From: JBAXTE01 sp963556065
Lineage (GTDB): Bacteria; Bacteroidota; Bacteroidia; Bacteroidales; WCHB1-69
Length of the DNA stretch: 64,000 nt
Direction: 5' to 3'
Assembly: GCA_963556065.3 (NCBI GenBank)
Contig: CAUVYH020000005.1
Span: 62,001 to 126,000, forward strand
The position numbers and the translations under genes are program-made. The notes under the pieces were generated by a model. That model did not search any database and had not been told where the DNA came from. It worked only from the letters and a program-made list of their open reading frames with translations. Of the stretch, positions 27,927 to 39,400 are shown in pieces; the first letter of the stretch is position 1, and each line of letters starts with the position of its first letter.

Positions 27927-30900
27927 CTAATACACAATAGTTACCGTTCCCGTTTGAATAGGAGTGGAGCCATCGTTGAGGTTGATCACGTAGTAATAGG
28001 TTTCGGAAGGAAGGAGCTTCCCTGATTTTCCGCTGCCGTCCCACCCGTCGAATGCACCTTTGTTTTCGTAAACCAAAGCTCCCCAGCGGTTGAATACCTG
28101 AATAATCATATTTGGGTAGAGCGAAGACCAGCGGATGTTCCACTTATCATTTATACCATCGCCATCGGGGCTGAATGAAGTCCAGATTTCCCAACAAGCT
28201 TCGGGGTTGACGGCAATAACATAATTTGAAATATGAGTACAGCCGTTTTCATCGGTAATTGTAACCGAATAATTTCCGGGAGCTAAGTTGATCAGGGAAT
28301 CGTTGGTGCTGTTATCCGACCAGAGGTATTGATAGAATCCGTATCCACCTTCGGGATAAACGGCAATCATGGCATCGTTCAGCAAACTACACGAGACCGG
28401 TTTGGCAATGGAGTCGATTACGAGCGGGTTTGGTTGCATAATTTGAATGGAATCAAACTGGTTTTTACATCCCATGGCATCGGTGATGGAAACGCTGTAG
28501 AAGTCAATGGGCAGGTGTGTTGCATTTTCCACGCTGTCGCCGTTCGACCAAACATAACTATAAGGTTGGGTTCCGCCTTCAACATCCAGAAATATGGTGC
28601 CTGTGGAATCGGAATAACATCTCACATCGTTTTTTACATAAACACTTTCCAATAATGGCGGCTGAGTAATGGTTACCGTATCTTTCACCAGACAGTTATT
28701 ATAATCGACTACCGTTACGGTGTAAAATCCCGCGACAAGCGTGTCGAAATAGTTGGTGCCCTGAGGCAGTCCTGTATTGATGATGTATGAATATGGAGGT
28801 AATCCAGCCGAAACATTTACCAGAATCGTTCCGTTGGCATCGCCAAAACAGGAGTCACTGGTAACGGTTAAATTAAAGAAAGGCAAACTGAAAGCCGGGA
28901 TAACGGACGTAATACTGTCTTTGCAACCGAAAGAGCTCTCCACAATTAAGGTGACATTATATGAACCGGAATCGGCGTAGATGTGCCCGGGGCTGAAAAG
29001 AGTGGAGGTATCACCATCGCCAAAGCGCCACAATGAGATAAATGGCATATCATCGGTAGTAGAGGTGTTTGCAAAGAATGTAGTATTGCGCATACAGTTT
29101 GGAGTGGAGGTAAATGCCGGCATCGGACGATGATGCACGGTAAGTTGCACCGGTGGAGATTGAGCAAATCCGCAATAGGCTGTAATTTGGCAATAGTATG
29201 TACCGCTGTCGGCAATAGCAATCGGAAGAATATTGAGGACACTGTCGGTAGCACCGGCAATGATTCCTGAAGGTCCATACCACTGGTATCCTAAAACGGC
29301 GTTTGTATCGGCATGGGTAATTACAAACGAAGCACTTTCTCCTTCACAACGATCCTGAGAATCGGAAATAAGTATATTTGGGGCCGGAAGTACGTGCACG
29401 GTTTGGCTAATTGTCGTCGTTGGACCTTGGCATCCGCGGGCAAATACGTTTACGGTTGCAATGCCGGAAAAGCCAATATCCCAAGAGACCAGTCCGGATG
29501 CAGCATTAATGGTACTGGTTCCTGCATTTATCAGTGACCAGACCAACGCAGTGTCATTTATGGCATTTGTGGTGTATTGGGAAGTGCCGAACCCTTGGCA
29601 GCGTGAAGTGTCGCCGACGATTGCCGTGGGGTTCTGAACCGGTAATAATGTATTTACTTCCAACGTTATAGCATTGTTTGTTCCACAACCCGATGATTGG
29701 TAAGTGATGGTTGCAATTCCGTCCCAAAGGGCATTCCAAGTAACTTGACCGGTGTCCGGATTAATTGTTCCGCTTGCAGGAGGCGCTATGTACCAAGAAT
29801 AGGAAGCAGGGTTAACAGGGTCGGCAGTGTACATGTCCCAGCCCAGTCCGACACATCTTCTGATTGTGCCGACGATTGCAGTTGGAGGTATATAAGTGGG
29901 AACAATGCTAAGGAGAGCGGAATCGGAAACGACAACGCCACAGCTATTGGAGATGATACAACGATAGTAACCGGTATCGGCGTAACTTACAGGGTTGATG
30001 TTCAGAATATTGCTAGTGCCGGAAGCAACAATGCCGTTTGGTCCGATCCATTGATATGAAGGAGCCGGATTTGCGTTGGCTATTACTTCAAATTGAGCCG
30101 TAAAGCCATCGCATCCGTTCACCGAAACAGGTTGCTGTGTAATGGTTGGCTGAGTATTTACATTAACCGTAATTATGTTGCTGGTGTCTTCACACCCTAA
30201 TCCGGATTGAGTTAAGAGGCATCGGATTTCTATGGCTTGAGTTACTTCCGGCATTTGCAGGGTATCATTGTCAGTGCCTATATTTGTCCAGAGATCCGAT
30301 GATGTATATCTGAATTGATATTGGTAATGGTTTGTTCCGGCTCCGTCAGCAACAGTAGAAATCACTGTCAGCATGGTGCTTGCACAAATGGTGGTATCGT
30401 TGGCTATGGTTATCGTTGGCGAGGGATTCACCTGAAGGGCGATACAACTTGAAGTAGTTGCACAGTTGTAGCCCGATTGGGTTACCTGAAGTCGGTAATA
30501 TGCTGTAGAATCGAGAATTGGAGTTTGCATGATTGCAGTATCCATTCCGGGAATAGAATCCCAAATACCGGCGCAGTTAAGGGAAGATTTTTCCCATTTA
30601 TAAAAAGTAGCACCATATCCGTCCACTACATTTGCGTGAAGAGTGACCGACTGATTCGGACAAAGTTGTTGTGATGCTAACCCTTGAATTTGCGGTTGAG
30701 GCTGTACCAGCCATGAAAACCAGTCCCATTCGGTAATTAAGCAACCATAAGAGCCGCTGATCACTCTCCCTCGAATCCAAGCTAACCCGGGATCTGTAGG
30801 CGTAAATGTATTTCCGTTTGTCCAGCTCGAAACGGCCGGGGGTTGATACTGGTACTCCATCACAATAGGAATTCCGTATAGGGTGTCAACGGTTAGCGTA

Positions 30901-32303
30901 AGGGAAGCACCAAGGCAAATGCCAGACTCTTCGGGAATACGGATGTATGAAGCTCGAGTAATTTGAGGATGAATAATCCAAAAAACGGTTGTTGTATCGG
31001 AATTAAAAAGATTTCCGGCATCGTTACATGTAAGCTGATATGCTCGCATTTCAATTCCAAGTAAGGTGTCGGTGTGAATGGTGTCGTTAGCGGTATATGG
31101 CATCCACGAAGTCCAGATATCATTCGAATCTTTGCATCGGTATTCAAACACATTAGAGCATGCAAGTGTAGTCATTCGATAAGTGACATCGGAAAGAACA
31201 GGGTATCCTTGACAGATGTGATTGACATTGGGCGACCGGTTTATGATGGGGGCATTAATTACTTTTACGTGAATTACAAGCGTGTCCACGCACCCAAAAA
31301 CAGATGTGGCAGTGACGCTATAATCCTGACTTTGGATAGGTGTTACAATTAACGGGTTTCCGGTATAACCGGTATTCCAATGGTAAGAGGTGCCGGATGT
31401 AACCATAAGGGTGTCGGCTTCTCCAAAAAAGATGGTGTCATATTCCGGGGTAATTAGTTGAGGTTTAGGATGAACCACTAAATCGCAATATGCAGGTGTT
31501 CCGGTTGAATCGATCGTAGAATAGGTAAGAGAATATGTTCCTGCATTATTAAGAGAAACATTTGGAATATAAACATCGGAATTAGGCCCGGATTGAAAAA
31601 ATCCATTGGGCTCGGTCCAAGTATAAGTATATGAGGAGTTCACAACAGCAGAGCGTAAATGTGCGGTGTCTCCTTCGCACACGATATCGCCGTATGCTTC
31701 GGCAGGTATCAGTACATTACAATTGGAACGTCCGGTGCTGGAAGGATCGCTTAAGAAGTTAATTTGGCAATTTGAATTTGAATAATTGGTGATTAAAAAG
31801 AGATACCATTGTCCCGATTGGGCATTAGGAATATGAATGTATTCTTCATTATCTGCAGAGTAACTGCAGTCAATGATATTTCCTACGGGATATCCTCCTA
31901 AATTAGCAGGGTTGGCACCATTAGAAGGCTCATGACTGTGGCATCCACCGCAGTTTGTTAGAAGTTGAGAGCAAACGTTGTTGCTCATTAACTCTACAAT
32001 ATTTCCGGCATTAAATGGACCCCAGCAAATGAAATCAAGATCCTGTTGAGGACTTGTCCATAAATGAATATTAATTCTTCCGGGCTGTAGCACCTGAAAA
32101 TAATACCACGCAGGATTTGGAGAAGTTGCTAAACATCCCATTTGTCCTAAGGATGGGACACTTGTTCCTGCCGAGAAAGTAATGGTTGTATCGGAGCAAA
32201 AAGGAGCTGAAGTAGCACAACTGGTTCCCTGTGAAAAAAGTTCAACTTGCCAAAACAACAAAAAACTGATTAGAAGGAGAATATTTTTGATATTTGTTTT
32301 CAT
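27927..32303 (-). CDS. T9SS type B cargo: gliding-motility-associated C-terminal domain protein (short paralogue of the giant adhesin)
   Basis: 1,458 residues with signal peptide (MKTNIKNILLLISFLLFWQ). After it comes a domain of about 200 residues with PNPAWYYFQVLQPGRI and DLDFICWGPF, frequent at the start of Bacteroidota surface proteins. About residues 350-540 contain two units related to the repeat of the giant protein at 33412-47638. Then follow several Ig-like modules (GYYRCIISNSCG, GTYYCQITAYCG), a PKD-like module (WRFGDGDTSTLF), SprB-type repeats (PYSYVWSNGDSVENAT) and the type B sorting domain (SFSPDGDGINDKWNI ... VFNRWGALVYE) that directs secretion by T9SS. It is last in the operon after PorP/SprF. 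Probably a surface adhesin; ligand unknown. Confidence 0.88.
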   Translation of the reverse strand: MKTNIKNILLLISFLLFWQVELFSQGTSCATSAPFCSDTTITFSAGTSVPSLGQMGCLATSPNPAWYYFQVLQPGRINIHLWTSPQQDLDFICWGPFNAGNIVELMSNNVCSQLLTNCGGCHSHEPSNGANPANLGGYPVGNIIDCSYSADNEEYIHIPNAQSGQWYLFLITNYSNSNCQINFLSDPSSTGRSNCNVLIPAEAYGDIVCEGDTAHLRSAVVNSSYTYTWTEPNGFFQSGPNSDVYIPNVSLNNAGTYSLTYSTIDSTGTPAYCDLVVHPKPQLITPEYDTIFFGEADTLMVTSGTSYHWNTGYTGNPLIVTPIQSQDYSVTATSVFGCVDTLVIHVKVINAPIINRSPNVNHICQGYPVLSDVTYRMTTLACSNVFEYRCKDSNDIWTSWMPYTANDTIHTDTLLGIEMRAYQLTCNDAGNLFNSDTTTVFWIIHPQITRASYIRIPEESGICLGASLTLTVDTLYGIPIVMEYQYQPPAVSSWTNGNTFTPTDPGLAWIRGRVISGSYGCLITEWDWFSWLVQPQPQIQGLASQQLCPNQSVTLHANVVDGYGATFYKWEKSSLNCAGIWDSIPGMDTAIMQTPILDSTAYYRLQVTQSGYNCATTSSCIALQVNPSPTITIANDTTICASTMLTVISTVADGAGTNHYQYQFRYTSSDLWTNIGTDNDTLQMPEVTQAIEIRCLLTQSGLGCEDTSNIITVNVNTQPTITQQPVSVNGCDGFTAQFEVIANANPAPSYQWIGPNGIVASGTSNILNINPVSYADTGYYRCIISNSCGVVVSDSALLSIVPTYIPPTAIVGTIRRCVGLGWDMYTADPVNPASYSWYIAPPASGTINPDTGQVTWNALWDGIATITYQSSGCGTNNAITLEVNTLLPVQNPTAIVGDTSRCQGFGTSQYTTNAINDTALVWSLINAGTSTINAASGLVSWDIGFSGIATVNVFARGCQGPTTTISQTVHVLPAPNILISDSQDRCEGESASFVITHADTNAVLGYQWYGPSGIIAGATDSVLNILPIAIADSGTYYCQITAYCGFAQSPPVQLTVHHRPMPAFTSTPNCMRNTTFFANTSTTDDMPFISLWRFGDGDTSTLFSPGHIYADSGSYNVTLIVESSFGCKDSITSVIPAFSLPFFNLTVTSDSCFGDANGTILVNVSAGLPPYSYIINTGLPQGTNYFDTLVAGFYTVTVVDYNNCLVKDTVTITQPPLLESVYVKNDVRCYSDSTGTIFLDVEGGTQPYSYVWSNGDSVENATHLPIDFYSVSITDAMGCKNQFDSIQIMQPNPLVIDSIAKPVSCSLLNDAMIAVYPEGGYGFYQYLWSDNSTNDSLINLAPGNYSVTITDENGCTHISNYVIAVNPEACWEIWTSFSPDGDGINDKWNIRWSSLYPNMIIQVFNRWGALVYENKGAFDGWDGSGKSGKLLPSETYYYVINLNDGSTPIQTGTVTIVY

Positions 32304-32380
32304 ATCTGTATGATCAAGTATGTAATCGGTGACTAAAACGGTAAGAATAAAATGATTTTTTTACAACAAAACATGAATTT

Positions 32381-33322
32381 TTAGTAACTGCTTTTTTTGA
32401 GAACCAATTTGTCAAGGAATCGAAAACCTTTTCCGTCGAGAGCATATCCTAACGTAATTTCGTGCGATCCACCGCTATATTTACGAATGTCGGAGGTGGT
32501 AATATCGTACGAATAGGCGAATGTGAACTTATTCCAATCTATTCCGATAAGAACTACTACAGCATCCTGATAACGGTAGGAGATGCCTCCCCAATACATA
32601 CTTCTGTATTTGGCGAGTACATTGATGTCAAAAGAGGCCGGCGCATTTGCCTGAAATTGCAATAACATAGATGGTTTTAACATCCAATCGGCATTGATAG
32701 TGTAATTGTATCCACCGTATAAATAGTATAAACGATTGATATTATTGTTGTACGACGACGTAACGTTGGTGATATCTGCCCGGCTTTGAATTAAATTCCA
32801 TACCGAGAAACCTGCGTAAATGGTAGTGTCTTTGGTATAAAGCATTCCAAAGTTGGCATCGGGAATAATGTTCTGATTGTATAATTGATCGATCGTATTG
32901 TCGTTCGGCGTTTCGTAAGTGAGTTTGTTTCTGTCATATACGTGTTCGAACAAGATAAATGCTAATCCGAAACGCAATGAATGTTTACGGGAGTAGTCGA
33001 GTGGAATGGCATACGAGGTAGCCAAATTAAAGCCGGTACGACGTGTAGGTCCCGTTAAGTCGTTGAAAATATGCAAACCTGCTCCAAAGTTTGCCCCGAT
33101 GTTTGCATTTCCGGAAAATTGCTGAGTAATCGGAGCTCCCGTAAATCCGGTCCACTGTTTGCGAATGGTTAGCGTAAGCGGGATTACATCTTGATGGGAG
33201 CCGGCAAAGGCCGGATTAAGAACAAAATCGTTGAGCATGTAATGGCTGTTCAACGATACTTGTTGACCAAATGTAAAATTGCCGGCCATTGCTAAAACGG
33301 CGATTGCTACAATTTTTTTCAT
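32381..33322 (-). CDS. PorP/SprF family T9SS outer-membrane protein
   Basis: 313 residues from ATG 33322 (MKKIVAIAVLAMAGNFTFGQ, a signal peptide ending in Gly-Gln as common in this phylum). The mature N-terminus SLNSHYMLNDFVLNPAFAGSH is the PorP/SprF hallmark, and the rest is a run of aromatic-rich beta strands ending in an outer-membrane barrel. In Flavobacterium johnsoniae, SprF is needed to bring the adhesin SprB to the cell surface; by analogy this protein should help secrete or display one or both flanking giant proteins. It lies 89 bp after the giant gene and 77 bp before the short paralogue, all on one strand. Confidence 0.92.
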   Translation of the reverse strand: MKKIVAIAVLAMAGNFTFGQQVSLNSHYMLNDFVLNPAFAGSHQDVIPLTLTIRKQWTGFTGAPITQQFSGNANIGANFGAGLHIFNDLTGPTRRTGFNLATSYAIPLDYSRKHSLRFGLAFILFEHVYDRNKLTYETPNDNTIDQLYNQNIIPDANFGMLYTKDTTIYAGFSVWNLIQSRADITNVTSSYNNNINRLYYLYGGYNYTINADWMLKPSMLLQFQANAPASFDINVLAKYRSMYWGGISYRYQDAVVVLIGIDWNKFTFAYSYDITTSDIRKYSGGSHEITLGYALDGKGFRFLDKLVLKKSSY

Positions 33323-33411
33323 CAGATTTCTATTTTGTTGTTTATTCACTTTATTCTTCATATTTGTAGAAAAGCAGGAATGCACCTTGTAATAAATGCA
33401 TCCTTTGCTCT

Positions 33412-36400
33412 TTATCTAATTATTGTTACGGTTCCTGTTATCGGTTCGGAATCATCACCTAAGTTGATCACGTAATAGTACGTTTCGGCCGGCAGTGCTT
33501 TATTATTCCAAGTTCCATCCCACGGTTGGGAATATCCTTTCGATTCAAAGAGTTGTGCTCCCCAGCGGTTGAAAATTTGAACCACGCATTCGGGATATAA
33601 TTCTATATGTCCGATATTCCATACATCGTTAGTTCCGTCACCATCGGGGCTGAATGAGGTCCAAATGGTTAAACAGTCATTGTTATTGCCGTTGATGATA
33701 TATTCGTGTAACGATTTACATTCGTTCGCATCCGATATGGTAACTTGATACGTGTTCGGACTTAAATTTATAATCGAATCAAGCACACTTCCCGTTGACC
33801 ATAAATAGTTATAGATGCCGGATCCACCGCTTACAAAGACGAAGACTTTACCATCATTAAGCTGTAAGCAGGAAGGTTGAACGATGAGTGAGTCCACAAT
33901 AAGCGGATTAGGCTGTATTAATGTAACGGAATCGATAGCGAAACAGCCATTGGCATCAGTTACCAACACGCCGTAGCTACCTATCGGAACATCAGTCAAA
34001 TCTTCTGTGGTTTGTCCGTTTGTCCAAATGTATTGATAAGGTTGTGTCCCTCCTGTGACTTGTAAATCCGCAACACCTGAAGAGTCGTTGTAGCAAAGTA
34101 TGTTGTTCGGATAAATATGTGTTTTAAGCAGATTAGGCTGTGTTACTATGGCCGGTAAAGTTATGCGGCAGTTGTTGCTGTCGGTTACAGTAACCCAATA
34201 CTGCCCTGCCGGAAGCGGAGTAAATATACTGTCGAGTTGAGTAAATTGCCCGGAAAGATAGTAGCTGAATGGTGGTGTGCCGAAAGTCGGTGTAATAATT
34301 ACACTGCCTTTTCCGCTATTGTTGCATGAATCGCCAATAGTAGTTATAATGGCTTGTGGCAACTCGTGAATAATCAATTGTTGGCTGAACGATTGCGAGC
34401 AGCCCCACGACGATGTTGCTGTAAGAATAACACTGAAAGTATCGGCTTCCAAATAAATATGATTGGGATTTAAGTCGGTAGATGTAGTGCCGTCGCCAAA
34501 CATCCATTGATAACTGATTGTGCCATCGGTAACTGTTGAAAGGTTGACAAAATGAGTAGTATCCAATTTGCAGACTCCGGAGATCAAGAAATCAACGTTG
34601 GGTAGCGGATGAACCGTCACTGTATCTGGAATTGAGAATACCGTGTCTCCACAAATTGTAATAACCCGGCAGTAATAAGCTCCCTGATCGAAAGTTGTTA
34701 TTGGGTTAAAGACTAGTATTGTATCTGTTTCTCCTATAATTTCGCCACCTTGACCGAACCATTGGAAGCTATTTCCAAAGTTTTGGCTTGGAGAAATCCA
34801 AAGCGCACTCGAATCATTTGCGCACGAATGTTGGCTCCCTGATTGGGAGAGCGTTATCGAATCAATGGTTACTACTTGATATTCCGCTGAAGAAGATGGT
34901 CCGCCACAACCATTTGCATAAACATAAATAGTTGCAGTCCCCGTAAAAGTAGAATCCCAATCAACAAGGCCGGTGTTGTTGATAGAAGAAGAACCGGCAT
35001 TAGAGATACTCCAAACGAATGATGTAGCACCGGATGATATCGCTGAATATTGGTTCGTACCCGCTCTCGGGCAACGAATAGCCGTTCCGCTGATAATTGG
35101 TGTGCTAACGGTGGAATCAACAACAACATCTAAATGATGGGATGTCTGCATATCACATCCTTGAATTTGAGCAATGATTTGGGCAGTACCGGCAAAATTG
35201 CCGTTCCAAATTACCAATCCGGTGGAATCAATTGTTCCCGCTTCAGGAGGTGTAATATTCCATGTTGTAGAACGTGCATTTTGTGCATCGTGTGTGTACA
35301 AATCAAAGCTGGTTCCCTGACAGCGGTGAGTTGCTCCGTTAATCGCTGTTGCATCAATGAGATTCTGAATTATATTTACATGTATGTTTGAAGTTGCAAT
35401 AGTATCGCAGAATGACCTAATTTCGCAGTAGTATATTCCGGTATCCCCGATTTGAACATTATTGACATATAATGTATCTGAAGTTGCTCCGGCGATAATT
35501 CCCAGTGGTCCGTACCACTGGTAGGTTGGTGATGGAACTGCTTGAGCCGATACATTAAGGAATAAATTTTGTCCATTACAGATACTGGTATCGGAAGATT
35601 GGTAGGATATTATAGGAACGGTTCCCAACTGAACCAATGTCGCAGTACTATTGGTACTACATCCGATTGTATCACCGGCAATAGTGCAGCGGTAATACAG
35701 CGAACCTACTACCGATGAAATATTTAATGTATTATCATTTGTGCCTGTATTCACCCATGGTCCGGTAGCTGTATTGCTGAATTGCCATTGGTAGGTTGCC
35801 GGATTCGGCTCATTGGTTACATTTGCCGTAAGGGTGGTTCCTCCTGAGCATACGATTGTGTTTCCTGAAATGGTCACAGCAGGAGCCGGTTTTACATTCA
35901 CGGCAATACACGGGGAAACATCGGAACAAGAAGTTGCTTGTTGTGTTGCAGTAATTCTGTACCAAGTGGTATCCGATAATGGTCCGGTTTCGAGTGAAGC
36001 ACGGGTTGAGTCGGGAATAGGAGACCAAGGCCCGGTACATGAGGATGTACTCATTTCCCAGCTATAGGTAATGGTTCCGTAGCCACCGGTTACAAGAGCA
36101 TCCAGAATAGTGGATCCACCTTCACAAATAGTCTGGTTAGCGGGTGTTGTAATTACCGGTTTAGGATCTACAATCCATGAGACCCATTCCCAATCGCTGT
36201 CAACGCAGCCATAACCGTTTGAGGTGGCACGAGCCCGAATATATGCCATTCCGTTTGAATTTGGCACAAAACTGTTGCCTGGGTTCCATGTCCATTCGCC
36301 CGGATTTTCGTTTTGATAGATGATTGTCGTTGGTGGGACACCTCCTACGTTACCGGTTTGGATAGCGGTTAAAAGTGTAGTTTCACAAACTGCATCCTGA

Positions 36401-39400
36401 TCGGGAATTCTGGTAAGTACAGGTACAATTGGCTGCGGGAATACAATCCACTCGATTTGGGTAGGGGGGTATTCGGTACAACCACTTCCGGGAAAGCAAT
36501 TTGTACGAGAAATTCTAATTTGCGCACTACGAATGGCACTGCTGTGAATAATAGAATTCGAAATATAGGACATCCACGGCGACCAGACTCCGAGAGTGTC
36601 CTGAATACGGTATTCATAAACATCGACACATCCGGCACCCCCTGAGCCGGGAGTAATTGTGCCGCTCAAGTCGGGACCTACACATAAAGAATCGGTATCC
36701 GGATTTTTAACGATGGTTGGGGCAACACTCTGTGGAGCCACAAACCAATAGAATATCTCCGGTGCAGGAGGAGGGCATACATTTAGAGGATCACAAGCAT
36801 TGCGGCCAAATCTGATTTCAATTTCGGTGAGACCGTTAGTTGCAATTGGAGCCCCCGGAATATAGGGAGCCCAAGCACCAAAACCAGTCCCATTGTTAGT
36901 TCTGTATTCGTAGATATCGGAGCAGTTTAAACCGCCGCTTCCCGGTGTTATCAATGTCGCCGATACCGGAGTTCCATCACAAACACCTGCAATATTAGGG
37001 CTTTTAGCCATTACAGGAGCTGTTATGGGAAGTGAGATATTCCATGAAACTAAAGCCGTATCTGTAGCAACGCATGAACTTGCCGGTTCGCAGTTTGCTC
37101 TAAAAGCTCTTATTTCTGCTTGAGTGGCTGTAGCAGGATAGGATAAATTGTTTCCGGAATTATATGACATCCAAGCCGACCAAACACCGGCGTTAAAATA
37201 GCGATATTGATATGTATCGGAACAACTAACGCCCCCTGATCCTGGAGTTATGGTTCCACTTAGTATTGTTCCATTGCAAACATTATCTATATCGGGTATG
37301 CGGGTCACAAGAGGAGCCGTGGGCTGAGGGTTTACAAACCAGCTGATTATTTCCGGGTCGGGAGGAGTACACACATTTTGCGGATCGCAAATATTGCGGG
37401 AAAATCTGACTTCTATTTGAGTTAAACCGATAGTAGCAATTGCATTGGATGGAATATAAGGAGCCCATGCACTGAACCCGGAGCCATCGTTAGTTCTGTA
37501 TTCGTAGGTGTCGATACAATTTAATCCGCCACTTCCCGGTATTGTCAGGGTGGCAGAAACAGAGCTTCCCTCACAAACTCCGGCAATATTCGGAACTTTT
37601 GTCATTACGGGTAAAGTTACAAGTTCTATTACTTTCCATGCAACAAAATTTGTATCTGTGGAAGAACAACCGGTTACGGGAGGACAAATGCGATATGTTC
37701 GGATTTCGACGGAATCAATGGATGAAGTATTAAGAGTATTTGCAGAAGTATAATTGTTCCAAACAGACCAAATGCCGGCATTTAATATTCTGTATTCGGA
37801 AATATCATTACAGCCTACACCACCGGCTCCTGATGTAATTGTCGCTGAAACCGGGGTCCCTTCACATATTAGATCAAGATTTGGAATTCGAGCGATTGTC
37901 GGTTCTGTGGCAGGACCGTTAACAGACCATTGTAATAAGGTTGTATCGGTGGAATTACAACCGGCAATCGGGCAGGCTCCTCTCCAGGAACGGATTTCAA
38001 CTTGTGTTAATCCGGTAGTGGTAATTAGAGTGCCTGGAATATATGATAACCATGCCGACCAAGATGTTCCATTAAGAATACGGTATTCCGAATTATCGGA
38101 ACATCCTACACCACCGCTTCCGGGAGTAGCGACCGTTGCACTTACGGAAGTGCCTTCGCAAACGCCTATATAATCAGGATTTTTGGTTAATATTGGAGCT
38201 ATTGGCTGCGGGTTTATGCCCCAGAACACAACAATTGTGTCGGAAGCGGTGCATCCTGCTTCTGCGGAGCAATTACCTCTAAATGCCCTGACTTGAACTT
38301 GAGTGGTTCCGAGAGGATATGCTATGTTATTTCCGGAAGTATAGCCAGTCCATGCAGTCCATGTTGCACCATTGTATATGCGATATTGGGAATAATCTGT
38401 ACATCCTACTCCACCGCCATTTTGATTGATAATTGCAGAAATAGCAGTTCCTGTGCAAAGATTATCTTCATCAGGAATTCTCACGATATCAGGATTTTGA
38501 GGTATATCTACAATGTTCCATAAGTAAATTGCAGTATCATTAGGCGGACATTGACCGCCCGAAATGCAGTTACCTACATACCCTCTGATTTGTATTGTGG
38601 TCAGTCCGGTTGAAGGAATGGCATTACCGGCAGAGTATGTAAGCCATGTTCCGAAACCGGAACCGCTGTCAGTACGGTATTCTAAAATATCGGTACATCC
38701 GGCACCTGCTGATCCTGGAGTTTGGATGGTGGCTGAAGCATCAGTTCCCAGACAGATTGTAGTGGTATTCGGATTTTTTACAAGGATTGGATTCACCAGG
38801 TTGTTAAGAATTGTCCAACTGGTGAGTGTGGTGTCTGAGCATGTGCATCCGGAAAGCGGATCGCAATTTCCACGGAAAGCTCTGACCTGAACCCGAGTAA
38901 TTGTTGCCCCATAAGGAATATTGTTCCCTGAAGTATAAGCGGTCCATGCATTCCAAGTGACTCCATTATAAGTACGGGATTGTGAATAGTTTATACAAGA
39001 AGTTCCCCCGGTACCCGGAGTAATTGTGGCTGAAATTGCCGTGCTTCTGCAAATAGTGTCAAGGTCGGGATTGCGGGTTATTATAGGAGCTGTTGGAGGG
39101 ATAGATACATCCCAATTATAAATGGTTGTGTCTGCAGGTGGACACTGACTACCCGAAATGCAGTTGCCGATGTATCCTCTGATTTGTATTGAGGTTAATC
39201 CGAAAGTCGGCAAAATATCGCCGGCGGCATAAGTTAACCATGCTCCGAAACCGGAGCCACTGTTGGTGCGGTATTCTAAAATATCCGAACATCCAACACC
39301 TCCCGAACCGGGAACTTGAATGCTTGCAGATACATCTGTGCCCTGACAAATTGTAGCAATCGCCGGATTTTTAGTAAGCACCGGATTAATCAAATTATTG